Notes: generated from the letters alone by a model not told the origin. Positions 6,919 through 15,973 are shown, counted from the first letter of the stretch. The stretch is DNA of 64,000 nucleotides from Azospirillum brasilense (GCF_007827795.1 NZ_VITI01000012.1:62001-126000), one strand, 5' to 3'. Numbers and translations are program-made.

Positions 6919-9339
6919 ATGATTCCCCGCGCCGTCCGCAAGCCCCTGGCCATCCTGGTCGCCGTTCTCGCCCTGGTGGTCGTGGTGCCGGTGCTGGGAG
7001 CGGGCGGAGTCCTGCTGTGGCTTCGCCAGCAGACCCCAGACTACGAGGGCGCGGCCACCGTTCCGGGGCTGGAAGGCCCGGTAGAGATCCTGCGCGACCG
7101 CAACGCCATCCCGCACATCTTCGCCGCCACCGAGCGGGATGCCTATTTCGCGCTCGGCTACGTCCACGCGCAGGACCGGCTGTGGCAGATGGAGACGATG
7201 CGGCGCAGCGCCGCCGGGCGGCTCGCCGAGCTGGTCGGCACGCGCTTCGGCGACTGGGCGCTGCGGCTCGACCGCTCCATGCGCACGCTGGGCGTCCACC
7301 GCCGGGCCGAGGAGGCCTATGAGGAGCTGTCGCCGGAAGCCCGCCTGGCCTTCGACGCCTACGCCGCCGGGGTGAACGCCTGGATGGAGACGCGCCCCGA
7401 AGCGCTGCCCATCGAGTTCCAGCTCCTGCGCCACACGCCGGAGCCCTGGCGGCCCGCCGACAGCCTCGTCTGGGGCAAGCTGATGGCGCTCCAGCTCTCC
7501 GGCGATTCGCGGGACGAGCTGTTCCGCGCCAGCGCCCTGAAAAGCCTGACGCCGGAGCAGATGCGCGATCTGTTTCCGGACTCGGACCCCACCGCCCCGG
7601 TGACCCTGGCGGCGGCGCTCGACGGCATGGACCTGCAAGGCGCGCTGGCCGCCTTGCCCGACCTCGGCTTCGACACCGCGTCCAATGAATGGGCGCTGAC
7701 CGGGGCGCGCAGCGCGACCGGCAAGCCGATCATCGCCAACGATCCCCATCTCGGGCTGGAGGCGCCGATCCTGTGGTATCTGGCGCGCATCGTGACGCCG
7801 GAACACCGCATCTCCGGAGCGACCATCCCCGGCGTGCCGCTTCACATCCTGGGGCACAACGGGCGCGTCGCCTGGGGCTTCACCACCACCCACAGCGACA
7901 CCCAGGACCTGTTCATCGAGAAGCTCGACCCGCAGGACCCCGGCCGCTACCTGACGCCAGACGGCAGCGCGGCCTTCGGGACGCGCCGGGAGACGATCCG
8001 CATCGCCGGCCAGCCGGACGAGACGCTGACGGTGCGCGAGACGCGGCATGGCCCGGTGCTGACCACGCCGGACGCCGCCGACGCCGCGCCGGAGGGCCAT
8101 GTGCTGGCGCTGGCCTTCCCCGGCCTGACCGCCGCCGACACCACGGCGGAGGCGCTGTACCGCCTCAACCACGCCACCGACGCCGCGGCGGTGCGCGAGG
8201 CGCTGTTCCTCCACGTCGCGCCGCAGCAGAACGTCGTCTATGCCGACACGGCGGGAACGCTGGGCTTCCTGTCGCCGGCACTGGTCCCCGTGCGGCGCGG
8301 CGGCGACGGGCGCGTTCCGGTGCCGGGCTGGACCGGCGAATACGACTGGATCGGCTACATCCCCTTCGACGCGCTGCCCCAGGCGGTCGATCCGCCGTCG
8401 GGCCAGTTCGTCAACGCCAACAACGCGGTGGTCGGCCCCGGCTACCCCTACGCCCTGGCGACCGAATGGCCGGACCCCGCCCGCGCGGAGCGGATCGTGC
8501 AGATGCTGGGCGACGGCCCGCACACGGTGGAGGAAGTCGCCGCCCAGCAGATGGACGAGCTGTCCCTGCCGGCGCGCGCCCTGCTGCCCCTGATGCTGGA
8601 GCCGCTGCGCACCGTGCCCGACCTCGACGGACAGGCCCGCGCCGCGCTGGACCGTCTGGCCGGCTGGGACGGGCGGATGGACCGCGACCGGGCCGAGGCG
8701 CTGATCTTCTCCTGGTGGGAGCGGGAGTTGGTGCGCAGCGTCTTCGCCGACGAGCTGGGGCCTCTGTTCCAGAGCTATTGGGACCTGCGCCCCCGCGCCC
8801 TGCACCGCGTGCTGACCCAGGCGCCGCAGTGGTGCGACGACCGCACGACGCCGGCCCCCGAGGACTGCACCGCCATGCTGGCCGGGGCCTTGAAATCGGC
8901 GCTGGTGGAGATCGAGCGGCGCCACGGAACGGACATGAACGGCTGGCGCTGGGGGGCGGAGCACAAGGCCGCCCTGAACCACCGGCTTCTCGGCCGCGTG
9001 CCGCTGCTCGGCGAAATGTTCGACCTGTCCATCCCGACCGGCGGCGGCGCCTTCACCGTCAACCGCGGCACCACCCGCGTGCGCGACCCGCAGGGCCCCT
9101 TCTCCCACGTCCACGGTCCGGGACTGCGCGCGGTCTATGATCTGGCGGATCTCGGCAACTCCCGCTTCTCCATCGCCACCGGCCAGTCGGGCAACCCGCT
9201 GTCGCCCCATTGGGGGGATCTGGTGCGGGGCTGGCGCGACGGCGTCGGCCTGCGGCTGACCGGCGACCGCGGCACGCTGGCCCGCGACGGCGCCACGCTG
9301 CTGACGCTTTCCCCCAGCCGTCCAGGGAGTTCCCAATGA
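6919..9339 (+). CDS. Penicillin acylase family protein (Ntn hydrolase)
   Basis: A member of the penicillin/acyl-homoserine-lactone acylase family: secreted Ntn hydrolases that self-cleave into two chains and hydrolyse amide bonds. The 806-residue precursor begins with an N-terminal hydrophobic segment (about 8-35), then the alpha-chain region (RDRNAIPHIFA, LGYVHAQDRLWQME). The predicted nucleophile is S255 at the start of SNEWALTG, the expected N-terminal serine of the beta chain after processing. GHNGRVAWGFT is also typical. The substrate could be a penicillin, an acyl-homoserine lactone or another N-acyl amide and cannot be assigned here. The stop overlaps the start of the threonine ammonia-lyase gene (ATGA). 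Confidence 0.92.
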   Translation: MIPRAVRKPLAILVAVLALVVVVPVLGAGGVLLWLRQQTPDYEGAATVPGLEGPVEILRDRNAIPHIFAATERDAYFALGYVHAQDRLWQMETMRRSAAGRLAELVGTRFGDWALRLDRSMRTLGVHRRAEEAYEELSPEARLAFDAYAAGVNAWMETRPEALPIEFQLLRHTPEPWRPADSLVWGKLMALQLSGDSRDELFRASALKSLTPEQMRDLFPDSDPTAPVTLAAALDGMDLQGALAALPDLGFDTASNEWALTGARSATGKPIIANDPHLGLEAPILWYLARIVTPEHRISGATIPGVPLHILGHNGRVAWGFTTTHSDTQDLFIEKLDPQDPGRYLTPDGSAAFGTRRETIRIAGQPDETLTVRETRHGPVLTTPDAADAAPEGHVLALAFPGLTAADTTAEALYRLNHATDAAAVREALFLHVAPQQNVVYADTAGTLGFLSPALVPVRRGGDGRVPVPGWTGEYDWIGYIPFDALPQAVDPPSGQFVNANNAVVGPGYPYALATEWPDPARAERIVQMLGDGPHTVEEVAAQQMDELSLPARALLPLMLEPLRTVPDLDGQARAALDRLAGWDGRMDRDRAEALIFSWWERELVRSVFADELGPLFQSYWDLRPRALHRVLTQAPQWCDDRTTPAPEDCTAMLAGALKSALVEIERRHGTDMNGWRWGAEHKAALNHRLLGRVPLLGEMFDLSIPTGGGAFTVNRGTTRVRDPQGPFSHVHGPGLRAVYDLADLGNSRFSIATGQSGNPLSPHWGDLVRGWRDGVGLRLTGDRGTLARDGATLLTLSPSRPGSSQ

Positions 9340-10571
9340 CTGAAGACGTCCCTGAACTGCCCCTGACTCTGGACGACGTCCGCGCCGCCGCCGCGCGGAT
9401 CGGGAACCGCCTGCCGGTCACCCCCACCGAAGCCTCGCCCCGCCTGTCGGAGATCACCGGCTGTTCGGTGGTCCTGAAGCTGGAGAACCAGCACCTCACC
9501 GGCTCCTTCAAGGAGCGCGGGGCCCTCAACAAGCTGCTGTCGCTGGGCGAGGCGGAGCGGCAGGCCGGGGTGATCGCCATGTCGGCGGGCAACCACGCCC
9601 AGGCGGTGGCCTGCCACGCCACGCGGCTGGGCATCCGCTCGGTCATCGTGATGCCGTCCTTTACCCCCTTCACCAAGGTGGAGCGCACGGAAAGCCTCGG
9701 TGCGCGGGTCGAACTGCACGGCGAGACGCTGAGCGACGCCGCGGCCTATGCCCAGGAACTTGCGGCGCGCGAGGGGCTGGTCTTCGTGCACCCCTACGAC
9801 GACCCGCTGATCGCCGCCGGCCAGGGCACCGCCGCCCTGGAACTGCTCGACGCCGCGCCGGACCTGGAGATGCTGGTGGTGCCGGTCGGCGGCGGCGGGC
9901 TGATCGGCGGCATGGCGGTGGCGGCCAAGGCGCTGAAACCGGACATCGCGGTGATCGGGGTGGAATGCGCCATGTTCCCGTCGATGCGCCAGGCGCTGGC
10001 CGGGCAGCCCATCACCTGCGGCGGCGCCACCATCGCCGACGGCATCGCGGTCAAGGCCCCCGGCGCCGTCACCCTGCCGCTGGTCCGCCGGCATGTGGAC
10101 GCGGTGGTCGAGGTGGGCGAGCCACGGCTGGAGGAGGCCGTCTACCGCCTCGCCACGGTGCAGAAGCTGGTCGCCGAGGGGGCCGGGGCGGCGGGGCTGG
10201 CCGCGGTGCTGGACGATCCGGAGCGCTTCCGCGGCAAACGGGTGGGCATCGTCGTGTCCGGCGGCAACATCGACGCGCGCATCCTGGCGCAGGTCCTGAC
10301 GCGCGGGCTGGTCTACGAGGGGCGCATGGTGCGGCTGCGCATCGGCATCACCGACGCCCCCGGCGCGCTCGCCCGGGTGGCCCGCCTGCTCGGCGAGGCC
10401 GGGGCCAACATCGTGGAAGTGCACCACCAGCGCCTGTTCCACGACGTGCCGGTGCGCATGGCCGAGATCGACGTGGTGCTGGAAACCCGCGGGCGCAGCC
10501 ACGTCCAGCGCCTCGTCGCCCACATGGAGGAGGCGGGCTTTCCGACGGAGCTGATGACGGATATTTCCTGA
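9336..10571 (+). CDS. Threonine ammonia-lyase (threonine dehydratase) with ACT domain
   Basis: A PLP enzyme that deaminates threonine (and often serine) to 2-oxobutyrate and ammonia. The 411-residue protein has the PLP lysine K59 in SFKERGA, the phosphate-binding loop GGGGLIGG near residue 185, and a C-terminal ACT-like domain (about 325-405). This is the shorter single-ACT form, usually called catabolic; the isoleucine-pathway IlvA form is longer. The ATG overlaps the acylase stop by four bases, so an earlier in-frame start within the acylase gene is unlikely. Whether it serves isoleucine synthesis or threonine breakdown is undecided. Confidence 0.93.
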   Translation: MTEDVPELPLTLDDVRAAAARIGNRLPVTPTEASPRLSEITGCSVVLKLENQHLTGSFKERGALNKLLSLGEAERQAGVIAMSAGNHAQAVACHATRLGIRSVIVMPSFTPFTKVERTESLGARVELHGETLSDAAAYAQELAAREGLVFVHPYDDPLIAAGQGTAALELLDAAPDLEMLVVPVGGGGLIGGMAVAAKALKPDIAVIGVECAMFPSMRQALAGQPITCGGATIADGIAVKAPGAVTLPLVRRHVDAVVEVGEPRLEEAVYRLATVQKLVAEGAGAAGLAAVLDDPERFRGKRVGIVVSGGNIDARILAQVLTRGLVYEGRMVRLRIGITDAPGALARVARLLGEAGANIVEVHHQRLFHDVPVRMAEIDVVLETRGRSHVQRLVAHMEEAGFPTELMTDIS

Positions 10572-10583
10572 CCCGGACCCGGC

Positions 10584-11063
10584 TCAGGGAAGCTGCGAAT
10601 AGACGCCGCGGAAATAAAGCAGCGGCTTTCCGTCCTCGCTGCCGGACAGGCGGCGGACGCGGCCCACGATGATCACGTGGTCGCCGCCGTCATAGACATG
10701 CTCCCGGTCGCACTCCAGGCTGGCGAGACAGCCGGTGAGGATCGGCACGCCGCTGTCCCAGCGCTCGACACCCACCCCGTCCCAGCGCTCCTGCAGGTCG
10801 CGGCGCGAGAAGCGGTTGGACAGTTCCGCCTGCCCTTCGGCCAGGATGTTCACCGCGAAGGACGGCGCGGTGGTGAAGGCCTCGAACGACATGGCCGCGC
10901 GGCCCAGACAGAACTGCACCAGCGGCGGGTCGAGCGACACCGACGAGAAGGAGTTGACGGTCACGCCGATCGGCTCGCCGTCCGGGGCGACGGTGGTGAC
11001 CACGGCGATGCCGGTGGCGAAGCATCCGAGGGCATTGCGGAAGGCCCGAGAGTCGATGGTCAT
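10584..11063 (-). CDS. Flavin reductase domain protein
   Basis: A 159-residue flavin reductase (RutF/HpaC type) that would use NAD(P)H to reduce FMN or FAD for a partner monooxygenase. Family features are the FATGIAVVTT opening, GVTVNSFSSVSLDPPLV with the flavin-contacting N-S-F-S-S stretch, and a DHVIIVGRV strand near the C-terminus. It is convergent with the threonine ammonia-lyase gene, leaving only 12 bases between them. No monooxygenase gene is next to it, so the partner is unknown, and a haem-type oxidoreductase role cannot be ruled out. Confidence 0.9.
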   Translation of the reverse strand: MTIDSRAFRNALGCFATGIAVVTTVAPDGEPIGVTVNSFSSVSLDPPLVQFCLGRAAMSFEAFTTAPSFAVNILAEGQAELSNRFSRRDLQERWDGVGVERWDSGVPILTGCLASLECDREHVYDGGDHVIIVGRVRRLSGSEDGKPLLYFRGVYSQLP

Positions 11064-11217
11064 GGCGGCCTGTGTGGGCTCGTCGGTTATTGGGGCGAGG
11101 GTGCGACGGCGAAACAGCGGGATTATCCCAGCCGGACCCTCGGTGCAAGCCGCATCTGCCCCGGACCGTCCGGAAGCGGCCGCCTGCCGCGTTGGCCGGA
11201 AGCCGCCATCCGCCGCA

Positions 11218-11232
11218 TTAAACGGATCTTAA
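11218..11232. promoter_or_regulatory. Perfect CtrA-type site (TTAA-N7-TTAA) upstream of motB
   Basis: TTAA at 11218-11221, seven bases, TTAA at 11229-11232. This is an exact match to the CtrA full-site consensus. It lies 77 bases before the motB ATG in the non-coding gap shared with the divergent flavin reductase gene. CtrA controls motility genes in many alphaproteobacteria, so motB is the more likely target. Confidence 0.6.
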
Positions 11233-11308
11233 GGATGATGGCCCACCCTTCGGGAGTCCGCACTGGCCGCGAATTCCCGACCTCAAGGCCCCATACAGCC
11301 AAGGCTTC

Positions 11309-12379
11309 ATGTCAGCGAACCCGTCCGGCGGCGAACGGCCGATCATCATCAAGAAGAAGAAGGGCGGCCACGGCGGCCACCATGGCGGCGCCTGGAAAGT
11401 CGCCTACGCCGACTTCGTGACGGCGATGATGGCCTTCTTCCTGCTGCTGTGGCTGCTCAACGTCACCACGTCGGACCAGCGCAAGGGCATCGCGGACTAT
11501 TTCTCGCCCACCTCGGTCAGCCGCGAAAGCTCCGGGTCCGGCGGCATGCTGGGCGGGCGCACCATCACCGCGCCGGGCGCCCAGATCTCCCCCTCCTCCC
11601 CGATGTCCGCCGACGTTCCGGTCTCCGGCCCGCCCGGCCATTCGACCCAGGAGGACGAGGAGGCCAACGATCCCACCGACGCCGCCCCGCCCCCCTCTTC
11701 ACCCCCGGCCTCGCCCGCCGAGCAGAAATCCAGCGAGTCGCGCCTCGACTACCAGAAACGGCTGGAGGAGCAGGCCAAGCAGCTCGGCATCCCCGGTCAG
11801 AAGCCGGGGGAACGGCTGTCCGATTTCGCGGAACGGGTGAAGGAAGGCGGCGAGAAGCTGCAGGATGCCCAGAAGGAGGCCCGCCAGTTCCAGCAGGCCG
11901 CCACCGAGATCCGCCAAGCCATCCAATCCGTGCCGGAACTGGAGCCGCTGGCCCAGAACCTGATGATCGACCAGACGCCCGAGGGTTTGCGAATCCAGAT
12001 CGTGGACCAGGACCGCGTCTCGATGTTCCCCGGCGGATCGGGCCAGATGTACCCGCAGACCCGCCAGCTCGTCATGCAGGTGGCCAAGGCGCTCGCCAAG
12101 CTGCCCAACAAGCTGTCGATCAGCGGCCACACCGACGGCATCCCCTTCACCTCCGGGGCCGGGCGCGACAACTGGGACCTCTCCACCGAACGGGCCAACG
12201 CCACCCGCCGCGCCCTGATCGCCGGCGGCATCCCGGAAGAGCGCGTCCAAGACGTGATCGGCCGCGCCGATCGCGATCTGCTGGTGCCCGACCAGCCGGG
12301 CAGCCCGCGCAACCGGCGCATCAGCATGGTTCTGCTGCGCGAAAGCAAGACCCCAGCCGCTCCCGCCGCCACGAACTGA
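11309..12379 (+). CDS. motB: Flagellar motor stator protein MotB
   Basis: MotB anchors the stator to peptidoglycan and, with MotA, forms the ion channel that drives the flagellum. The 356-residue protein has a Lys/His-rich cytoplasmic tail (1-28) and one membrane segment (about 31-52). The conserved channel aspartate is D35 in YADFVTAMM. A long Pro/Ser-rich, then Gln/Glu-rich linker follows, then an OmpA-like peptidoglycan-binding domain (SGHTDG, WDLSTERANATRR). The absence of sodium-type features and the high-GC alphaproteobacterial context favour proton driving, by inference. No motA gene is next to it. A perfect CtrA-type site lies 77 bases upstream. Confidence 0.93.
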   Translation: MSANPSGGERPIIIKKKKGGHGGHHGGAWKVAYADFVTAMMAFFLLLWLLNVTTSDQRKGIADYFSPTSVSRESSGSGGMLGGRTITAPGAQISPSSPMSADVPVSGPPGHSTQEDEEANDPTDAAPPPSSPPASPAEQKSSESRLDYQKRLEEQAKQLGIPGQKPGERLSDFAERVKEGGEKLQDAQKEARQFQQAATEIRQAIQSVPELEPLAQNLMIDQTPEGLRIQIVDQDRVSMFPGGSGQMYPQTRQLVMQVAKALAKLPNKLSISGHTDGIPFTSGAGRDNWDLSTERANATRRALIAGGIPEERVQDVIGRADRDLLVPDQPGSPRNRRISMVLLRESKTPAAPAATN

Positions 12380-12577
12380 TACCAAAGCCGATGCGGCGCT
12401 GGTACCAAGGCGTTAGTTCCTTGCCTTTGAACGTGCCCCTTCTTGTTTTGTCGATGCGCCGCACAACGCGGGGAATGTTTGCCCTGTTCAAATGGCGAAG
12501 CGATGGTTCATACTTCGCGGCAGACACCATTGCCACATGGCATCGGTCAATCAAGGGCGTTAGCTGCGGGGGAGTCT

Positions 12578-14062
12578 GTGAGCGTACCCGAAGGCAAGGC
12601 GACTGACCTTTTGACGAACTACGATCCCGGCCTTTACTACGACGAATTGTTCGGAGGCCGTGATTATCCAGCCGAGCACTCGGCACTGATCCGGCAGAGA
12701 CTGGCCGGTCTGAACTTCGGGGATCTGTTGCGGCGGTCGCAGGACGCCGAACGAGAACTGTACAATCTGGGCATCACCTTCCTCGTTTACTCGAACAAGG
12801 ATGCGGTGGACCGGATTCTTCCCTTCGACATCATTCCACGGGTCATTTCGGCCAAGGAATGGGCGCATCTGGAGGCGGGGATCACTCAGCGCGTCACGGC
12901 GCTGAACCTGTTCCTCCACGACATCTATCACGACCAGAAGATCCTGAAGGACGGGGTGATCCCCACCGACCTCGTGCTGGGCAACGGCTGCTTCCGGCCG
13001 CAGATGGTCGGGCTGGACGTGCCGTTCGACACCTACATCCACATCATGGGCACGGATCTGGTCCGCGACCGCGAGGGGACCTTCCGCGTGCTGGAGGACA
13101 ACGGGCGCGTGCCGTCCGGCGTGTCCTACGTGGTCGAAAACCGCCACATGATGCAGCGCGTGTTCCCCGACCTGATGCAGGACATCGGCATCCGCCCGGT
13201 GGACAATTACGGGCACAAGCTGCTCGACGCGATGATGGAGATCGCGCCGCAGGACGTGGCCGACCCACAGGTCGTGCTGCTGTCGCCCGGCTCCTACAAC
13301 TCCGCCTATTTCGAGCACATCTTCCTGGCGCGCGAGATGGGCGTGCCGCTGGTCGAGGGCCGCGATCTGGTGGTGGAGAACGACCGCGTCTACATGAAGA
13401 CCACCAACGGTCTGGCGCGCGTCGATTCGATCTACCGCCGCATCGACGACGCCTTCATCGATCCCAAGGCCTTCAACCCGGACAGCATGCTGGGCGTGCC
13501 GGGCCTGCTGGAGGCCTACCGCAAGGGCAACGTGGCGCTGGCCAACGCCATCGGCACCGGCGTGGCGGACGACAAGGCGATCTACTGCTACGTCCCGCGG
13601 ATGATCAAATACTACCTGGACCAGGAGGCGATCATCCCCAACGTGGACACGCGCATCTGCCGCGAGGCCGACGCGCTGCGCTACACGCTGGACAACCTGG
13701 ACAAGCTGGTGGTGAAGCCGGTCGGCGAGGCCGGCGGCTACGGCATCACCATCGGCCCGCGCGCCAGCAAGGAGGAGTTGGCGGATTGCCGGGCCAAGCT
13801 GCTGGCCGATCCGTCCAACTACATCAGCCAGCCGGTGGTCGACCTGTCGGTCTGCCCCACCGTGACCGACGACGGCATCGATCCCCGCCACGTCGATCTG
13901 CGCCCCTTCGCCATCACGGGAAAGAACACCTGGGTGCTGCCCGGCGGCCTGACCCGCGTGGCGCTGAAGAAGGGCACGCTGATCGTCAACTCGTCACAGG
14001 GCGGCGGGTCCAAGGACACCTGGGTTCTCCAGGATGGCGCACAGGAAGGGAGCGCGTCGTGA
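12578..14062 (+). CDS. Circularly permuted ATP-grasp family protein
   Basis: A 494-residue member of the circularly permuted ATP-grasp family (COG2308, former DUF404/DUF407). These are predicted to join carboxylates to amines in unknown peptide-like products. Recognisable parts are DELFGGRDYP near the start, MGTDLVRDREG followed by VLEDNGRVPSGVSYV, and a C-terminal region with DKLVVKPVGEAGGYG. I chose a GTG at 12578 (preceded by GGGGGA) because homology begins with the DPGLYYDELF segment; the frame is open back to 12443. The stop overlaps the GTG of the alpha-E gene, so the pair is coupled. The substrate is unknown. The transglutaminase-like and proteasome-like partners often seen with this family are not in the window. 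Confidence 0.88.
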   Translation: MSVPEGKATDLLTNYDPGLYYDELFGGRDYPAEHSALIRQRLAGLNFGDLLRRSQDAERELYNLGITFLVYSNKDAVDRILPFDIIPRVISAKEWAHLEAGITQRVTALNLFLHDIYHDQKILKDGVIPTDLVLGNGCFRPQMVGLDVPFDTYIHIMGTDLVRDREGTFRVLEDNGRVPSGVSYVVENRHMMQRVFPDLMQDIGIRPVDNYGHKLLDAMMEIAPQDVADPQVVLLSPGSYNSAYFEHIFLAREMGVPLVEGRDLVVENDRVYMKTTNGLARVDSIYRRIDDAFIDPKAFNPDSMLGVPGLLEAYRKGNVALANAIGTGVADDKAIYCYVPRMIKYYLDQEAIIPNVDTRICREADALRYTLDNLDKLVVKPVGEAGGYGITIGPRASKEELADCRAKLLADPSNYISQPVVDLSVCPTVTDDGIDPRHVDLRPFAITGKNTWVLPGGLTRVALKKGTLIVNSSQGGGSKDTWVLQDGAQEGSAS

Positions 14063-15036
14063 ATCTGCTGGCCCGTTACGCCGAATGCATTTTCTGGATG
14101 GCGCGTTACATGGAGCGCGCCGAGAATCTCGCCCGAATCCTGGACGTGCATGAGACCTTCGCGCGCGACACGCGGGGGATGACCAATTGGTTCTCCATCG
14201 TCCAGCTCAATGCCGACGAGAAGGACTTCTTCAGCCGCCACGACCGCCCCACGGCGGAGGCGGTGGTCCATTACTACATGTTCGACACCCAGCACACGAA
14301 CTCGCTGGTTTCCATGCTGCGCATGGCGCGGGAGAACGCCCGCGTCCTGCGCCCCTGGATCTCCACCGAGATGTGGACGCAGATCAACGTGTTCCACAAC
14401 AAGCTGGTGGAGATGAACGGCAAGGACGTCGCCCTGTCCAACCTGTCCAAGGTCTGCACCTGGATCAAGGAGGAGTGCCAGACCCACACCGGCATCACCG
14501 AGGGCACCTTCTACCGCGACCAGGGCTGGTACTTCTACCAGCTCGGCAAGTACATCGAGCGGGCGGACCAGACCACCCGCCTGCTCGACATCAAGTACCA
14601 CACGCTGCTGCCCTCCCCCGTGGTGGTCGGCTCCACGCTGGACATGAGCCAGTGGACGACGGTGCTGCGCTCCGCCGCCGGGTACCACGCCTTCCGGCGC
14701 GTCTACCCGCGCGGCATGTCGCCCACCACGGTCGCCGGCTTCATGATGTTCAACGAGGGATTCCCGCGATCCGTTGTGATGTGTGTGCGACAGATCGACG
14801 GCCTCTTGACCCGCCTGAAGTCCCGTTACACCCTGCGCAACGGCAGTGATGCGATGGAGAAGGTGGACGAGTTGCTCGGCGCGCTTCTGGCACGCCCGAT
14901 CGAGGAGGTGATCCAGCTCGGTCTGCACGAGTATCTGGACGGCGTGCAGGCCCAGCTCTGCGGCATCACCACCGAGATCGGACGCGCCTTTTTCGGCCAG
15001 GACACCGTCACCATGACCCAGAGCCAGTCCCAGTAA
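14059..15036 (+). CDS. Alpha-E domain protein (DUF403)
   Basis: A 325-residue, mostly helical alpha-E domain protein (COG2307), the standard companion of the circularly permuted ATP-grasp enzymes. Family landmarks are the N-terminal YAECIFWMARYMERAENLAR and a second ERADQTTRLLD copy of the same motif near residue 180, reflecting an internal duplication of the E-rich helix. The start is a GTG overlapping the ATP-grasp stop (GTGA), so translation is probably coupled and the two proteins probably act as a complex. No catalytic residues are known for the family. The product of the pair is not known. Confidence 0.9.
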   Translation: MNLLARYAECIFWMARYMERAENLARILDVHETFARDTRGMTNWFSIVQLNADEKDFFSRHDRPTAEAVVHYYMFDTQHTNSLVSMLRMARENARVLRPWISTEMWTQINVFHNKLVEMNGKDVALSNLSKVCTWIKEECQTHTGITEGTFYRDQGWYFYQLGKYIERADQTTRLLDIKYHTLLPSPVVVGSTLDMSQWTTVLRSAAGYHAFRRVYPRGMSPTTVAGFMMFNEGFPRSVVMCVRQIDGLLTRLKSRYTLRNGSDAMEKVDELLGALLARPIEEVIQLGLHEYLDGVQAQLCGITTEIGRAFFGQDTVTMTQSQSQ

Positions 15037-15127
15037 CTTCCGTTAAGGCAACCTCCGTTCAGCACCTCTCCAGCCGCCGAACCCCAACAGCCGGCCCCGG
15101 GCCGGTGATTCAGAAGTCAGCCAGCCG

Positions 15128-15868
15128 ATGTCGGTCATCCAGCCGCAACTCCGCCCGCTCCAGCAGTTCTTCCGGTCCGGGCCGATGCCCTGCCCCTATC
15201 TGCCGGGCCGGGTGGAGCGCAAGCTGTTCACCCGGCTGTTGGGCCCCCATTCGGCGGAGGTCAATTCCACCCTGTCGCGGGCCGGCTTCCGGCGCAGCCA
15301 CGACATCGTATACCGGCCCGTCTGCCCGAACTGCCAGGCCTGCGTCCCGGTCCGCATCCCGGTGGCCTCCTTCGCCCCCACCCGGTCGCAGAAGCGCGTC
15401 CTCCGGGCCAACGGCGACCTGACCCTGGCGGAGGCCCCCGCCGCCGCCACGACGGAGCAGTACCGGCTGTTCTCGCTCTACCAGAACTCCCGCCACGGCG
15501 AATCCGACATGGCGCGCATGGCGATGGCCGATTTCGCCGCCATGATCGACGAGGGGCGGGCCGACACCAGCCTGTTCGAAGCCCGCGACGCCGAGGGGCG
15601 GCTGGTCGGCTGCATGCTGACCGACCGGCTGACCGACGGCTATTCCGCGGTCTACAGCTTCTACGACCCCCGCCAGGACCGCCGCAGCCTGGGCAGCTTC
15701 CTGATCCTCAGCCTGCTGGAGCGCGCCCGGGCGGACGGGCTGCCCTACGTCTATCTCGGCTATTGGATCGCGCAGAGCCGCAAGATGGCCTACAAGGCCA
15801 AGTTCCGCCCGCTGGAGGCGCTGGGCCGCGACGGCTGGTTCCGCCTGCCGAACGGTTCGACCGACTGA
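15128..15868 (+). CDS. bpt: Aspartate/glutamate leucyltransferase (N-end rule aminoacyl transferase)
   Basis: A member of the ATE/Bpt family, which moves an amino acid from aminoacyl-tRNA to the N-terminus of a protein and marks it for ClpS/ClpAP degradation. Bacterial Bpt transfers leucine to proteins starting with Asp or Glu. The 246-residue protein shows CPYLPGR near the start, the CPNCQACVPVRI cysteine cluster, HGESDMARM, and the conserved YLGYWI plus KMAYKAKFRP segment. It is followed by a gap and the TRAP operon. The choice between leucine and arginine as donor follows the bacterial family and was not tested. Confidence 0.92.
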   Translation: MSVIQPQLRPLQQFFRSGPMPCPYLPGRVERKLFTRLLGPHSAEVNSTLSRAGFRRSHDIVYRPVCPNCQACVPVRIPVASFAPTRSQKRVLRANGDLTLAEAPAAATTEQYRLFSLYQNSRHGESDMARMAMADFAAMIDEGRADTSLFEARDAEGRLVGCMLTDRLTDGYSAVYSFYDPRQDRRSLGSFLILSLLERARADGLPYVYLGYWIAQSRKMAYKAKFRPLEALGRDGWFRLPNGSTD

Positions 15869-15954
15869 CTGAACGCCTTTCGGATTGCCCATCACTGGGG
15901 AATATTGGGGCAATCACGTATAAGGGCCTTCAAGCCCTTGCATAGCGGGGCCGC

Positions 15955-15973
15955 CTGCGGAATATTGCCGCAG
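15955..15973. promoter_or_regulatory. Inverted repeat in the TRAP operon leader
   Basis: CTGCGG and CCGCAG flank AATATTG, a 6-7-6 inverted repeat about 120 bases before dctQ. The GGAATATTG core also occurs at 15898-15906 in the same gap. It could be an operator or a hairpin in the leader; no regulator gene is adjacent. Confidence 0.35.

Noticed and set aside
12380..12577. Possible small gene or promoter element in the gap before the ATP-grasp gene
   Set aside because: No reading frame with a ribosome site was found, and no convincing -35/-10 pair. The GATACCAAA string here also occurs at 22141 and may be a minor dispersed sequence, but the evidence is too thin.
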